NCBI RefSeq assembly: GCF_900141905.1
Contig: NZ_FQZF01000012.1
Location: 62,001-126,000 of the forward strand
Source of the DNA: Muricoccus roseus
GTDB lineage: Bacteria; Pseudomonadota; Alphaproteobacteria; Acetobacterales; Acetobacteraceae
Direction of reading: 5' to 3'
DNA length: 64,000 nucleotides
The notes beneath the pieces were generated by a model. The model saw only the letters and a list, made by a program, of their open reading frames with translations. It had not been told where the DNA came from and made no database searches. The position numbers were made by a program, and so were the translations under genes. Numbering within the stretch: the stretch's first letter is position 1; each line of letters begins with the position of its first letter. This document shows positions 10,359 to 18,337 of this stretch, piece by piece.

Positions 10359-11777
10359 TCAGGAGGCCTTCGCGCTGCTGCGCGCCTTCTTCGCCGGGGC
10401 AGCCTTGGCCGGAGCCAGCAGCGCGTCCACCGCGCCGGAGCGCACCACCGTGCCACCACGGGCGAAGGCCTCGTGGTTCCGCTCGATCTCGTCGCGGTCG
10501 TAGAGGTAGTTCACCATCAGTCCGTAGGATTCCTGCATGCCGCGGGGCGCGGTATTGCCCAGCCAGTTGATCCGTTCCAGCCGGGCACCGTTGCCAAGAT
10601 GGAATCGCGCCACCGGGTCCATCCGGTCCCCGGGGCTGGTGAGATACTCGGCGCAGAGCCGCAGCAGGGGGGCGCGCAGCGCCTCCGCCCGGGCCGGGTC
10701 CTGCCACCACCCTTCCTCGGAGACGGGAATGGCCAGCTCGGCATCGGCACCGCCCTCCGCCATCCGCTTCTCCAGCCAGCGCCGGAAGCCCGGGATGGGG
10801 GAGAGGGTGGAGAAGCGGGTGAGCTGCGGCAGCTCCGCCTTCAGGTCCTCCACCACCTGCTTGATGAGGAAGTTGCCGAAGGAGATGCCGCGCAGCCCGT
10901 CCTGGCAGTTGGAGATGGAGTAGAAGATCGCCGTGTCGGCCTCCGCCGCGCGGGTCTCGGCGCCCGCCTCGTGCTCCGTGTCCAGCAGCGGCTGGATCGA
11001 CTCCGCGAGGCCCTGCACCAGCGCGACCTCGACGAAGATCAGCGGCTCGTTCGGCAGGGCCGGGTGGAAGAAGCCGTAGCAGCGCCGGTCGGCGGCGAGG
11101 CGCCGGCGCAGGTCGTGCCAGCCCGCGATCTCATGCACCGCCTCGTAGCGGATGATCTTCTCGAGCACGGCCGCCGGGGTCTGCCAGTCGATGCGACGGA
11201 GCTGCAGGAAGCCGCGATTGAACCAGGAGACGAAGAGGTGGTGGAGGTCGGATTCCAGCGGCTTCAGCGCCGGCTCCTCGCGCAGCTCGTGCAGCAGCTG
11301 CCGCCGCAGCTCGACCAGCGCGGCGGTGCCGCCCGGGGACATGTTCATGCGCCGCAGCAGCTCCTGGCGGGGCGGCTCCGCGCAGCGGGCGAGGCGGGTG
11401 GCGTTCTTCGGCGAGGGATCGGCCAGATAGGCCTCGGCGGCCTCGCGCAGCGGCTCGGGATTCGCATCGAACCCCGTGGCGAGGAACAGGTGAAAGGCCG
11501 CCCGGTCGGCGGGCGCCAGGTCCCGCAGGGCACCCATGACCTCCCGCGCCACGGCCGCACCGGAGGCCTCGCCGCGTTCGGTGAGCAGGGCCTCGGTGAG
11601 GCTCTTGGCGCGTTCCAGCGGCGGGACGGAGTCGTTGGGAACCGAGGCGAAGAGGCGCCCGCGATCGGCGATGGAGGACCAAAGGCGTTCGATCCAGGAA
11701 CGGGCGGCGGCGGGGGCGGGCTCCCGCGGCTCCTGCTCGCCAGGAACGCGCTCAATCGTCGTCGCAGCCTCGGACAT
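10359..11777 (-). CDS. Malonyl-CoA decarboxylase
   Basis: A 472-residue MCD-family protein converting malonyl-CoA to acetyl-CoA and CO2. An N-terminal helical domain (about residues 30-170) precedes the catalytic GNAT-like domain. The latter shows FVEVALVQGL, the substrate loop FYSISNCQDGLRGISFGNFL, FSTLSPIPGFRRWL, and VARFHLGNGARLERINW with the expected histidine. The C-terminus is alanine/lysine-rich. ATG at 11777 is supported by GGAGGA five bases upstream. It is first in a three-gene unit with CoA-transferase and hydrolase, divergent from an aldehyde dehydrogenase. No malonyl-CoA synthetase (MatB) or malonate carrier lies next to it. Confidence 0.94.
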   Translation of the reverse strand: MSEAATTIERVPGEQEPREPAPAAARSWIERLWSSIADRGRLFASVPNDSVPPLERAKSLTEALLTERGEASGAAVAREVMGALRDLAPADRAAFHLFLATGFDANPEPLREAAEAYLADPSPKNATRLARCAEPPRQELLRRMNMSPGGTAALVELRRQLLHELREEPALKPLESDLHHLFVSWFNRGFLQLRRIDWQTPAAVLEKIIRYEAVHEIAGWHDLRRRLAADRRCYGFFHPALPNEPLIFVEVALVQGLAESIQPLLDTEHEAGAETRAAEADTAIFYSISNCQDGLRGISFGNFLIKQVVEDLKAELPQLTRFSTLSPIPGFRRWLEKRMAEGGADAELAIPVSEEGWWQDPARAEALRAPLLRLCAEYLTSPGDRMDPVARFHLGNGARLERINWLGNTAPRGMQESYGLMVNYLYDRDEIERNHEAFARGGTVVRSGAVDALLAPAKAAPAKKARSSAKAS

Positions 11778-12012
11778 CCGGTCCTCCGTTGGGCGCTGCC
11801 GGGCGCCAGGTGGGTTCCGGCGCCAATGCGCGCCGGGATGGCTCTGACGCCCATTCGGGCGCCGGGATGGGCAGATTGGCTCCCCCGCCCCGTCCGGGCA
11901 AGGCACGCTTCCGACAGGAAGCGGGGGCCAGATGCTTGCGGCTCCCGGCCAGCGGAGGCACCCTCCCCGCCCCCTGCCCCCGCCCCTTGCCGGCACGGAT
12001 GAGGAAACGCCC
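11778..12012. promoter_or_regulatory. Divergent intergenic region between malonyl-CoA decarboxylase and aldehyde dehydrogenase
   Basis: A 235-bp gap that must hold promoters for both directions. A 12-bp direct repeat, GCGCCGGGATGG, occurs at 11830-11841 and 11859-11870, spaced 29 bp start to start, close to three helical turns. It could be a binding site, but in DNA this GC-rich chance is a real alternative. I could not identify convincing -35/-10 elements. No regulator gene adjoins the region. Confidence 0.3.
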
Positions 12013-13524
12013 ATGCTCGACCGCCCCCACCCCACCCCCGAGGCGCCGACCACCGATCCCTTCGTCCTGGCCAAGGCGCTGTCGGGGCATCACTTCATCG
12101 GCGGCCGCTACGTTCCGGCGCGGTCCGGCAAGAGCTTCGCCGTGGTGAACCCCGCGACGGGCGAGGAGGTGGCCCGCGCCGCCGAGGGTGACGCCGCCGA
12201 TGTCGAGGCGGCCGTCGAGGACGCGGCCCGCGCCCAGAAGGAATGGGCCAAGACCCCGGCCCGCAAGCGCGGCGCGCTGGTGGCGCAATGCGCCGCCCTG
12301 ATGCGCACCCATGTGGAGGAGCTCGGGCGGCTGATCGCGCTCGAGACCGGCAAGGCGCTGCGCACCGAGAGCCGGGTGGAGGCGAACACCGTCGCCGACA
12401 TCCTCGAATTCTTCGGTGGGCTCGGCGGCGAGCTGAAGGGCGAGACCGTCCCCTTCGCCCCCGATGTCCTGTCCGTGACGGTGCGCGAGCCGTTGGGGGT
12501 GGTGGGCGCCATCATCCCCTGGAACGTGCCCATGCTGCTGATGGCGCTGAAGGTCGCCCCCGCCCTGGTGGCCGGCAATTCCGTGGTGGTGAAGAGCGCG
12601 GAGGAGGCGCCGCTCGCGGTGCTCCGCATCTGCGAGTTGATGAACCGCGTGCTGCCGGCCGGCGTCTTCAACATGGTCTCGGGCTTCGGCCCGGAATGCG
12701 GGGCGCCGCTGGTCTCGCATCCGAAGGTGCGGAAGGTGACCTTCACCGGCTCCGTCGAGACCGGGAAGATCGTCTACCGGACGGCGGCCGAGAAGCTGAT
12801 CCCGGTGACGCTGGAACTCGGCGGCAAGTCGCCCATGATCGTCTTCGCCGATTGCGACTTCGACAAGACGCTCGCCGGCGCCCTCACCTCCATGCGCTTC
12901 ACCCGCCAGGGGCAGAGCTGCACGGCAGCCAGCCGCATCTATGTCGAGCGGCCGATCTTCCAGCGCTTCGTCGATGCCATGGCGGAGAAGGTCGACAAGA
13001 TGGTCATGGGCGACCCGCTGGACGAGAAGACCGATATCGGCACCATCATCTCGGACGGGCAGTTCGAGAAGGTGAAGACCTTCATCGACGAGGGCAAGGC
13101 GACCGCCGGCGCAACCGGGCGCGCCTGCTCCGCCATGCCCTCCGACCCCGCGCTGAAGAAGGGGCTGTTCATCCAGCCGCATATCTTCACCGGCCTCGGC
13201 AAGGAGAGCCGGCTGGTGCGCGAGGAGATCTTCGGCCCCGTGACCTGCATCTTCCCCTTCGACGACGCCGAGGCGGTGCTGGAAGAGGCGAATGACAGCG
13301 AATACGGGCTGGCCGCGAGCCTGTGGACCAACAACCTGAAGGTTGGCCTGACGCTGGCGCATAAGCTCGAGGCCGGGCTGGTGCAGATCAACCAGAACCT
13401 CGTCGTGCAGGCGAACCTCTCCTATGGCGGCGTGAAGTCCTCCGGCCTGGGCAAGGAGGCTTCGCTGGAGGCGATGCTGGAGCACTTCACCCATAAGAAG
13501 ACCATCATGGTGAACATGGCCTGA
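12013..13524 (+). CDS. NAD(P)-dependent aldehyde dehydrogenase
   Basis: A 503-residue ALDH-superfamily enzyme oxidising an aldehyde to the acid. The catalytic set is complete: N171 in IIPWNVP, E268 in TLELGGKSP and the nucleophile C303 in FTRQGQSCTAAS. The phosphate-binding FTGSVETGK segment is near residue 244, and the C-terminal oligomerisation part ends YGGVKSSGLGKEA. ATG at 12013 is preceded by GAGG at eight bases. Ten bases separate it from a crotonase-fold gene. Substrate specificity (betaine-, vanillin- or succinate-semialdehyde-like) cannot be decided by eye. Confidence 0.92.
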   Translation: MLDRPHPTPEAPTTDPFVLAKALSGHHFIGGRYVPARSGKSFAVVNPATGEEVARAAEGDAADVEAAVEDAARAQKEWAKTPARKRGALVAQCAALMRTHVEELGRLIALETGKALRTESRVEANTVADILEFFGGLGGELKGETVPFAPDVLSVTVREPLGVVGAIIPWNVPMLLMALKVAPALVAGNSVVVKSAEEAPLAVLRICELMNRVLPAGVFNMVSGFGPECGAPLVSHPKVRKVTFTGSVETGKIVYRTAAEKLIPVTLELGGKSPMIVFADCDFDKTLAGALTSMRFTRQGQSCTAASRIYVERPIFQRFVDAMAEKVDKMVMGDPLDEKTDIGTIISDGQFEKVKTFIDEGKATAGATGRACSAMPSDPALKKGLFIQPHIFTGLGKESRLVREEIFGPVTCIFPFDDAEAVLEEANDSEYGLAASLWTNNLKVGLTLAHKLEAGLVQINQNLVVQANLSYGGVKSSGLGKEASLEAMLEHFTHKKTIMVNMA

Positions 13525-13534
13525 AGGAGCGGAG

Positions 13535-14305
13535 GTGATGCAGGCCGCGCCCGGGATCCCGACCCTCGCGATCGAGGGCGCGGTCGCCACCATCCGCCTC
13601 AACCGCCCGGCCGTGCACAACCGGATCGAACCAGCCGATCTGGTCGCGCTCGACGGGCTGCTCGACAGCATCGCGGCCGAGCCGTCGGTGCGGGTCGCCG
13701 TGCTGACCGCGGGCGGGCGCTCCTTCAGCTCGGGCTTCCATATCGGCGAGATCGGCTCCGGCGGGCCGCAGGATGAATCCTCCTTCGGCCGGCTGGCGGA
13801 CCGGCTGGAGCGTCTCGCCGTGCCGACGATCTGCGCGATGAATGGGGGCGTCTATGGCGGCTCCACCGACCTGGCGCTCGCCTGCGATTTCCGGATCGGC
13901 GTCACGGGCATGGCCATGTTCATGCCCGCCGCGCGGCTGGGACTGCACTACTATCCCAGCGGGATGCAGCGCTATGTCAGTCGGCTTGGCCTGAACTCGG
14001 CCAAGCGGCTGTTCCTGACGGCCGGGAAGCTGGACGCGGAGGAGATGCTGCGGATCGGCTTCCTGACCGAGCTGGTCGCGCCCGAGGCGCTTGAGGGGCG
14101 CGTGGCCGAGCTGGCCGCGACCCTGGCGTCCAATGCCCCGCTCGCCGTGCAGGGCATGAAGCGGGCCCTGAACGACATTGCCCGGGGCGATGCCGATCTG
14201 GAGGCGATCGCGGCCACGGCGCGCCGCGTCCGGGACTCCGAGGATCTGCGGGAGGGGCGCGCCGCCTGGCTCGAGAAGCGTCCGTCCCACTTCACCGGCC
14301 GCTGA
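13535..14305 (+). CDS. Crotonase-fold (enoyl-CoA hydratase/isomerase family) protein lacking both hydratase glutamates
   Basis: A 256-residue crotonase-superfamily protein with the CoA-binding FSSGFHIGEIG segment (oxyanion hole) and GGVYGGSTDLALACDFRIG. In true enoyl-CoA hydratases the two catalytic glutamates sit in GGCEL and QPEI. Here the first position is D112 (STDLAL) and the second is A132 (MPAARLG). It is therefore unlikely to hydrate enoyl-CoA by the standard mechanism; isomerase, hydrolase or lyase chemistry is possible. GTG at 13535 has AAGGAG five bases upstream; an ATG follows at once at 13538. It is co-transcribed with the aldehyde dehydrogenase and convergent with the MFS gene 13 bp away. 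Confidence 0.85.
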   Translation: MMQAAPGIPTLAIEGAVATIRLNRPAVHNRIEPADLVALDGLLDSIAAEPSVRVAVLTAGGRSFSSGFHIGEIGSGGPQDESSFGRLADRLERLAVPTICAMNGGVYGGSTDLALACDFRIGVTGMAMFMPAARLGLHYYPSGMQRYVSRLGLNSAKRLFLTAGKLDAEEMLRIGFLTELVAPEALEGRVAELAATLASNAPLAVQGMKRALNDIARGDADLEAIAATARRVRDSEDLREGRAAWLEKRPSHFTGR

Positions 14306-14318
14306 GCGGGGGCGGCAG

Positions 14319-15524
14319 CTAGCCCAGCCGCCGGAGAGGCCGGGCCAGCAGCACCAGCGCCAGCCCGGCGGCAAGCAGGGGCAGCGCCGCGAAGCCCCAG
14401 CCCTGCCGCGCCGCTGCCGCCACCGCCATCGGCGCCAGGAGCGAGCCGATATTGTTGCACTGGACCACCAGGCCGAGCGCCGGTCCGGTCAGGGACGGCT
14501 CCGGCACGCTGCGGGGCACCAGGGTGAAGAGCGAGGCCGGGATCATTCCGCCGATCCCCGAGGCCAGCAGCGCCGCCGCCAGGGTTAGGCCGAGCGAGAA
14601 GGGCAGCGCGAAGGTGCCGGCCGAGAGCAGGGCCATCGCCATCCCCGCGGAAAGCACGAGCAGGGAAGCCCGCCATCCCCGCCGGATCAGCCGGCCCGCC
14701 AGCAGGTTGCCGCCGATATTGACGATGGCCGCCGCTGCCCCGGCGAGGCCCGCGAGGGGCAGTGCCAGGGCGAATCCCTCCACCAGCCGCGCCGGCAGGA
14801 AGCCCGCGATGCCGAAGTAGATGACGGCGTAGCAGGAGAAGGCGCCCGCCAGCAGCACGGGCAGGCGCGCCCGCCACAGCGCGGCGAGTCGTCGCCGCAG
14901 CCCGTCCTGCGCGCCCACGGGCTGGCCCGCCGAGCGCGGCAGCAGCGCCCCGGCCAGGAGGGCGGCAAAGGGCGGCAGCAGCGACATGACCGCCCAGGCC
15001 ATGCGCCAGCCAAACCCCTCGACCACAGGCGCGGCCAGCATGCCCAGGGCGATGCCGCTGGGCATGAAGATGCTCCACCAGCTCATGGCCAGAGCGCGGT
15101 CCGCCGGGGCGGCGCGGGCCGCCACCAGGGTCGGGGCGGAGACGACGACGGCGAGGAATCCCGCTCCCTCGACCACGCGGCAGGCATAGAGCAAGGCCGG
15201 CCCCGGCGCGAAGGCGGCCGCCAGCCCAGCGGCCCCGAGCGCCCAGAGGCCCGCCAGCAAGGCCCGCCGCATCCCCAGCCGCGCCGCCACGAGCCCGGCC
15301 GCGAGGCCGAACACCGCCCCCATCAGGGCGAAGACCGAGAGCAACCCGGCGGCCCCGGACAGCCCGACCTGGAGATCTGCCGCGATGGCGAGGAGCGCCG
15401 GCGCCACCTTGCCGAGCTGCAGGGAAGCGGTGACGCCCGCGCCGACCAGCACCGCGACCTCTGCCCAGCGGGTCACAGCCTTGGCCGAATCGCCCGGGGC
15501 AGCCCGCGCGGGCTGCTCAGCCAT
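14319..15524 (-). CDS. MFS transporter (CynX/NimT-like)
   Basis: A 401-residue major facilitator with about twelve hydrophobic segments, starting with a cytoplasmic 20-residue N-terminus. The loop 2-3 signature is present as GLVAARLGMRRALLAG. Further hydrophobic helices run to the C-terminal ALVLLARPLRRLG. Its start overlaps the stop of the upstream ABC permease by eight bases (ATGGCTGA), so it is the last gene of the Rieske/glutamine-synthetase-like operon. The topology resembles cyanate/nitroimidazole-type carriers, but no substrate can be assigned. It could be a second uptake route or an exporter for the compound handled by this operon. Confidence 0.88.
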   Translation of the reverse strand: MAEQPARAAPGDSAKAVTRWAEVAVLVGAGVTASLQLGKVAPALLAIAADLQVGLSGAAGLLSVFALMGAVFGLAAGLVAARLGMRRALLAGLWALGAAGLAAAFAPGPALLYACRVVEGAGFLAVVVSAPTLVAARAAPADRALAMSWWSIFMPSGIALGMLAAPVVEGFGWRMAWAVMSLLPPFAALLAGALLPRSAGQPVGAQDGLRRRLAALWRARLPVLLAGAFSCYAVIYFGIAGFLPARLVEGFALALPLAGLAGAAAAIVNIGGNLLAGRLIRRGWRASLLVLSAGMAMALLSAGTFALPFSLGLTLAAALLASGIGGMIPASLFTLVPRSVPEPSLTGPALGLVVQCNNIGSLLAPMAVAAAARQGWGFAALPLLAAGLALVLLARPLRRLG

Positions 15525-16278
15525 CGCGGCCCGTGGCGAAGAACCAGCCGATCAGCCGGCGCTCCAGCCAGAGGAAGCCGCGGTTCAGCGCGTAGCCCAG
15601 CGCGGCCAGCACCAGCACGGCGGCGTACATCTCCTCGGCGCGCCCGGCGAACTGCATCAGCACGAGGTAATGCCCGACGCCCTGCTCGCCCGCGATCATC
15701 TCCGCGACGACCGTCGTCACGAGTGCCAGCGCGAGGGCGACGCGCAGCCCCGCCAGCACATAGGGCAGGATGGCCGGCAGGGTGACGAGGAACAGCCGCC
15801 GCCAGGCCGGCACGCCGAAGGTGCGGGCCATCGCCAGCTGGTCCGCCTCTACCGCGCGCAGCCCCTGGGCCGTGTTGGTGAGCACGGGGAAGAAGGCCGT
15901 GATGGCGGCGATGCTGATCTTCATCCCATTGTCGAGGCCGAGGAACAGGACGAGCGGCGGGATGATGGCGGGGATGGGGATCGGGCGAACCAGCTCCACC
16001 GTCGGGCCGAGCACCCGCGCGGCCAGGGGGCTGGCCCCGAAGAGCAGCCCCATCGCCACCCCCGCGACCGTCCCCCCCGCGAGGCCGGCGAACATCCGCG
16101 CCAGCGTCGAACCGACGAGCATGGGGATCTCGCCGGAGGCCGTGTCGCGCAGCAGCGCGGCGAGCACATGCGTCAGGGGCGGCCAGTTCGGGCTGTCCAC
16201 CCAACCCGCCCGCGCGGAAACCTCCCACAGCGCGAGCAGGGCCAGGATGAGCCAGAAGCCGGAGGTGAAGCGACGCAT
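15517..16278 (-). CDS. ABC transporter permease 2 (nitrate/sulfonate/taurine type)
   Basis: A 253-residue inner-membrane permease of the SsuC/TauC type with about six transmembrane helices. The cytoplasmic EAA-type coupling loop reads EADQLAMARTFGVPAWRRLF, and VELVRPIPIPAIIPPLVLFLG precedes it. The ATG at 16278 shares one base with the stop of the binding-protein gene (TGATG). It is paralogous to, but clearly diverged from, the permease at 18338. The operon has only one ATPase, so this permease either pairs with that ATPase as a second transporter or forms a heterodimeric pore with permease 1. Confidence 0.9.
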   Translation of the reverse strand: MRRFTSGFWLILALLALWEVSARAGWVDSPNWPPLTHVLAALLRDTASGEIPMLVGSTLARMFAGLAGGTVAGVAMGLLFGASPLAARVLGPTVELVRPIPIPAIIPPLVLFLGLDNGMKISIAAITAFFPVLTNTAQGLRAVEADQLAMARTFGVPAWRRLFLVTLPAILPYVLAGLRVALALALVTTVVAEMIAGEQGVGHYLVLMQFAGRAEEMYAAVLVLAALGYALNRGFLWLERRLIGWFFATGRDG

Positions 16279-17246
16279 CACACCTGCGCTGTTCGATGGA
16301 TCAGCCCCGCGCTCGCCGGATAGCGGCCGGTGAGCCCGTAGCGCTGCATGGTGGCGACGAGGTCGTCGATCTCGGCGGGGGTCACGCCCTTGGGATAGGC
16401 GGGAAGCGCGACGCTGCGCATCCGCTCCAGCGGCACGCGGGAGAATCCGGAGATGAGTTCCAGCAGCTCCGGCCTGCCCAGGCGCTCGTTCACCCAGTCC
16501 ACGCCCTTGTGCAGGCCGCGCGCGAAGCGGTCGAACACCTCGCCGTTGCGCTCCAGGTCGGGCGCGATGCCGACGTAATGGGCGTTGGTCCCGCCGGGCG
16601 CCGTCTCGCTGATCGGCCAGCCGATGCGCTCGATGCGGTCGCCATGGCTTTCCAGCGCGGCGGTCACGAAGGGCTCGGAGGAGATGCAGGCATCCACCTG
16701 CCCGCCGGCCAGCGCATCCGCCATCTGGGGAAAGGGAACCTCCACCGTGGTCACCTTTCTCCAGTCGCCGCCGGTCTTCTCCACCCAGGCCATGCCGCGC
16801 AGCCAGACGATGTTGTTGCGCGTGTTGCTGGCCAGGCGCTTGCCCTCCAGCTCCTTGCCCGTGCGGATGCCGCTGCCCTTGCGCGTCAGCACCGCCAGGA
16901 TGTCCGGCGCCTGCTGCGTGCCGCGGGAGGCGCCGGAGATGAAGCGGAATTCCAGCCCTTCCCGGATGCCGAGCATGGTCGAGACGCCGTTCGAGAACAC
17001 CGCGCGGAACTGCCCGGCCACCAGCCCCGGCAGGCCGGTCGCGCCGCCGGCGGTGGTGGAGGTGTCGATCTCGATGCCCTCCGCGCGGAAATAGCCCTGC
17101 GCGATCGCGGCGTGCAGCGGCGCCACGTCGAGCACGGGGATGACGCTGACCCGCATCCTCGTCAGCGACTGGGCCCGCAAGGCAGGCGCGGCGAGAGGCG
17201 CGGTGAGGGTGGCGACGATCGCGGTGCGGCGGGTGAGGCGGATCAT
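16278..17246 (-). CDS. ABC transporter substrate-binding protein 2 (NMT1/SsuA-like)
   Basis: A 322-residue periplasmic binding protein with a Tat-like signal (RLTRRTAIVATLTAPLAAPALRAQ). The body is nearly superimposable on the neighbour at 17343: VSVIPVLDVAPLHAAI, GIEIDTSTTAGGATGLPG, ASNTRNNIVWLRGMAW, VEVPFPQMADALAGGQ and NERLG-PELLELISGFSRVP are shared. Differences concentrate in patches such as FISGASRGTQQAPD and ISETAPGGTNAHYVGIA, which may alter ligand choice. ATG at 17246 has AAGGAG nine bases upstream. The annotation as nitrate, sulfonate or taurine binding is family-level only. Confidence 0.9.
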   Translation of the reverse strand: MIRLTRRTAIVATLTAPLAAPALRAQSLTRMRVSVIPVLDVAPLHAAIAQGYFRAEGIEIDTSTTAGGATGLPGLVAGQFRAVFSNGVSTMLGIREGLEFRFISGASRGTQQAPDILAVLTRKGSGIRTGKELEGKRLASNTRNNIVWLRGMAWVEKTGGDWRKVTTVEVPFPQMADALAGGQVDACISSEPFVTAALESHGDRIERIGWPISETAPGGTNAHYVGIAPDLERNGEVFDRFARGLHKGVDWVNERLGRPELLELISGFSRVPLERMRSVALPAYPKGVTPAEIDDLVATMQRYGLTGRYPASAGLIHRTAQV

Positions 17247-17271
17247 GCTCGCGGTCTCCTTCAGCAGGTCG

Positions 17272-17314
17272 GTCCTGGCGAGGCGGCGCATGCAATCGCC
17301 GGGCCTCGCAGGAC
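17272..17314 (-). other. Stem-loop between the two binding-protein genes
   Basis: In the 96-bp gap between the two substrate-binding genes, GTCCT-G-GCGAGGC (17272-17284) pairs with GCCTCGCAGGAC (17303-17314) as twelve base pairs with one bulged base. Inside, GGCG (17285-17288) can pair with CGCC (17297-17300). There is no T-tract after it in the transcribed direction, so it is not a classic terminator. By analogy with the hairpins between malE and malF, it could protect the upstream part of the mRNA and raise the binding-protein level. That role is inference. Confidence 0.55.
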
Positions 17315-17342
17315 GCGCGGAAACCGCGAGCGCCCGATCACC

Positions 17343-18311
17343 TCAGGCCTTCGCCGTGCGGAAGATCAGCTGGGACGGCTCGGGGAAGCGCCCGCCCAGG
17401 CCGAACTTCGTCATGGTGGCGATCACCTCCGCGATCTCCGCCTCGGTGACCTCCTTCACATAGACGGTGAAGGCGCAATCGCGCAGCCGCTCCACGGGAA
17501 CGCGGGAGAATCCAGAGATCAGCTCCAGCAGCTCCGGCTTGCCCAGCCGCTCGTTCACCCAATCCGTGCCCTTGGCCAGGCCGCGGGCGAAGCGCTCGAA
17601 CACCTCGGCGTTGCGCTCCGCATCCTCCTTCATGGCGACGTATTGCGCGACGGAGGAAGCCGGCGCGGTCTCATGGATGAACCAGCCGATGCGCTCCAGC
17701 TTGTCGCCATGGGCCTGCAGGGCGGCGGTCACGAAGGGTTCGCTGAACAAGCCGGCATCGATCTGCCCGCCCGCCAGCGCATCGGCCATCTGCGGGAAGG
17801 GCACCTCCACCGCGTTCACCTTGCGCCATTCGCCGCCGGTCTTGTCGATCCAGGCCATGCCGCGCAGCCAGACGATGTTGTTGCGCGTGTTGGAAGCCAC
17901 GCGCTTGCCCTCCAGCTGCTTGCCGTTGGTGATGCCCGAGCCCTTGCGGACGAGAATGGCCATGCTGTCCGGCGGGTTCGGCTGTGAGCGGACGGCGGGG
18001 GCGACAAAGCGGAAATCGAGCCCCTCGCGAACGCCCAGCAGAGCGGAAACCGTGTTGGTGAAGGCCATGCGGAACTGCCCCGCCACCACGCCGGGCAGGC
18101 CGGTCGCGCCGCCGGCCGTGGTGGAGGTGTCGATCTCGATGCCCTCCGCGGCGAAGTAGCCATGCCGGATGGCGGCATGTAGCGGCGCGACGTCGAGCAC
18201 CGGGATGACGCTGACCCGCAGCTTGGTCAGCGCCTGGGCCCGCAGCGACGGCGCCGCGAGCGGAAGGGCGAGCGTGGCGCCAATGGCGGCGCGCCGGGAA
18301 ATCTCGGTCAT
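17343..18311 (-). CDS. ABC transporter substrate-binding protein 1 (NMT1/SsuA-like)
   Basis: A 322-residue periplasmic protein, exactly the same length as the next gene downstream and clearly its tandem duplicate. The signal MTEISRRAAIGATLALPLAAPSLRAQ has a twin arginine. ATG at 18311 is preceded by GAGAGGAAA. Binding-protein hallmarks are VIPVLDVAPLHAAIRHGYF, DTSTTAGGATGLPG and NTRNNIVWLRGMAWIDKTGG. Variable patches against the duplicate include VAPAVRSQPNPPDS and IHETAPASSVAQYVAM, plausible ligand-contact loops. It lies 26 bp after permease 1. Confidence 0.9.
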   Translation of the reverse strand: MTEISRRAAIGATLALPLAAPSLRAQALTKLRVSVIPVLDVAPLHAAIRHGYFAAEGIEIDTSTTAGGATGLPGVVAGQFRMAFTNTVSALLGVREGLDFRFVAPAVRSQPNPPDSMAILVRKGSGITNGKQLEGKRVASNTRNNIVWLRGMAWIDKTGGEWRKVNAVEVPFPQMADALAGGQIDAGLFSEPFVTAALQAHGDKLERIGWFIHETAPASSVAQYVAMKEDAERNAEVFERFARGLAKGTDWVNERLGKPELLELISGFSRVPVERLRDCAFTVYVKEVTEAEIAEVIATMTKFGLGGRFPEPSQLIFRTAKA

Positions 18312-18337
18312 GGTTGTTTCCTCTCTTTCTTGCTTGG

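Noticed and set aside
11830..11870. The 12-bp direct repeat upstream of the aldehyde dehydrogenase as a confident regulator site.
   Set aside because: It is suggestive in spacing, but no regulator is adjacent and the composition is close to background. It is listed only as a low-confidence note.
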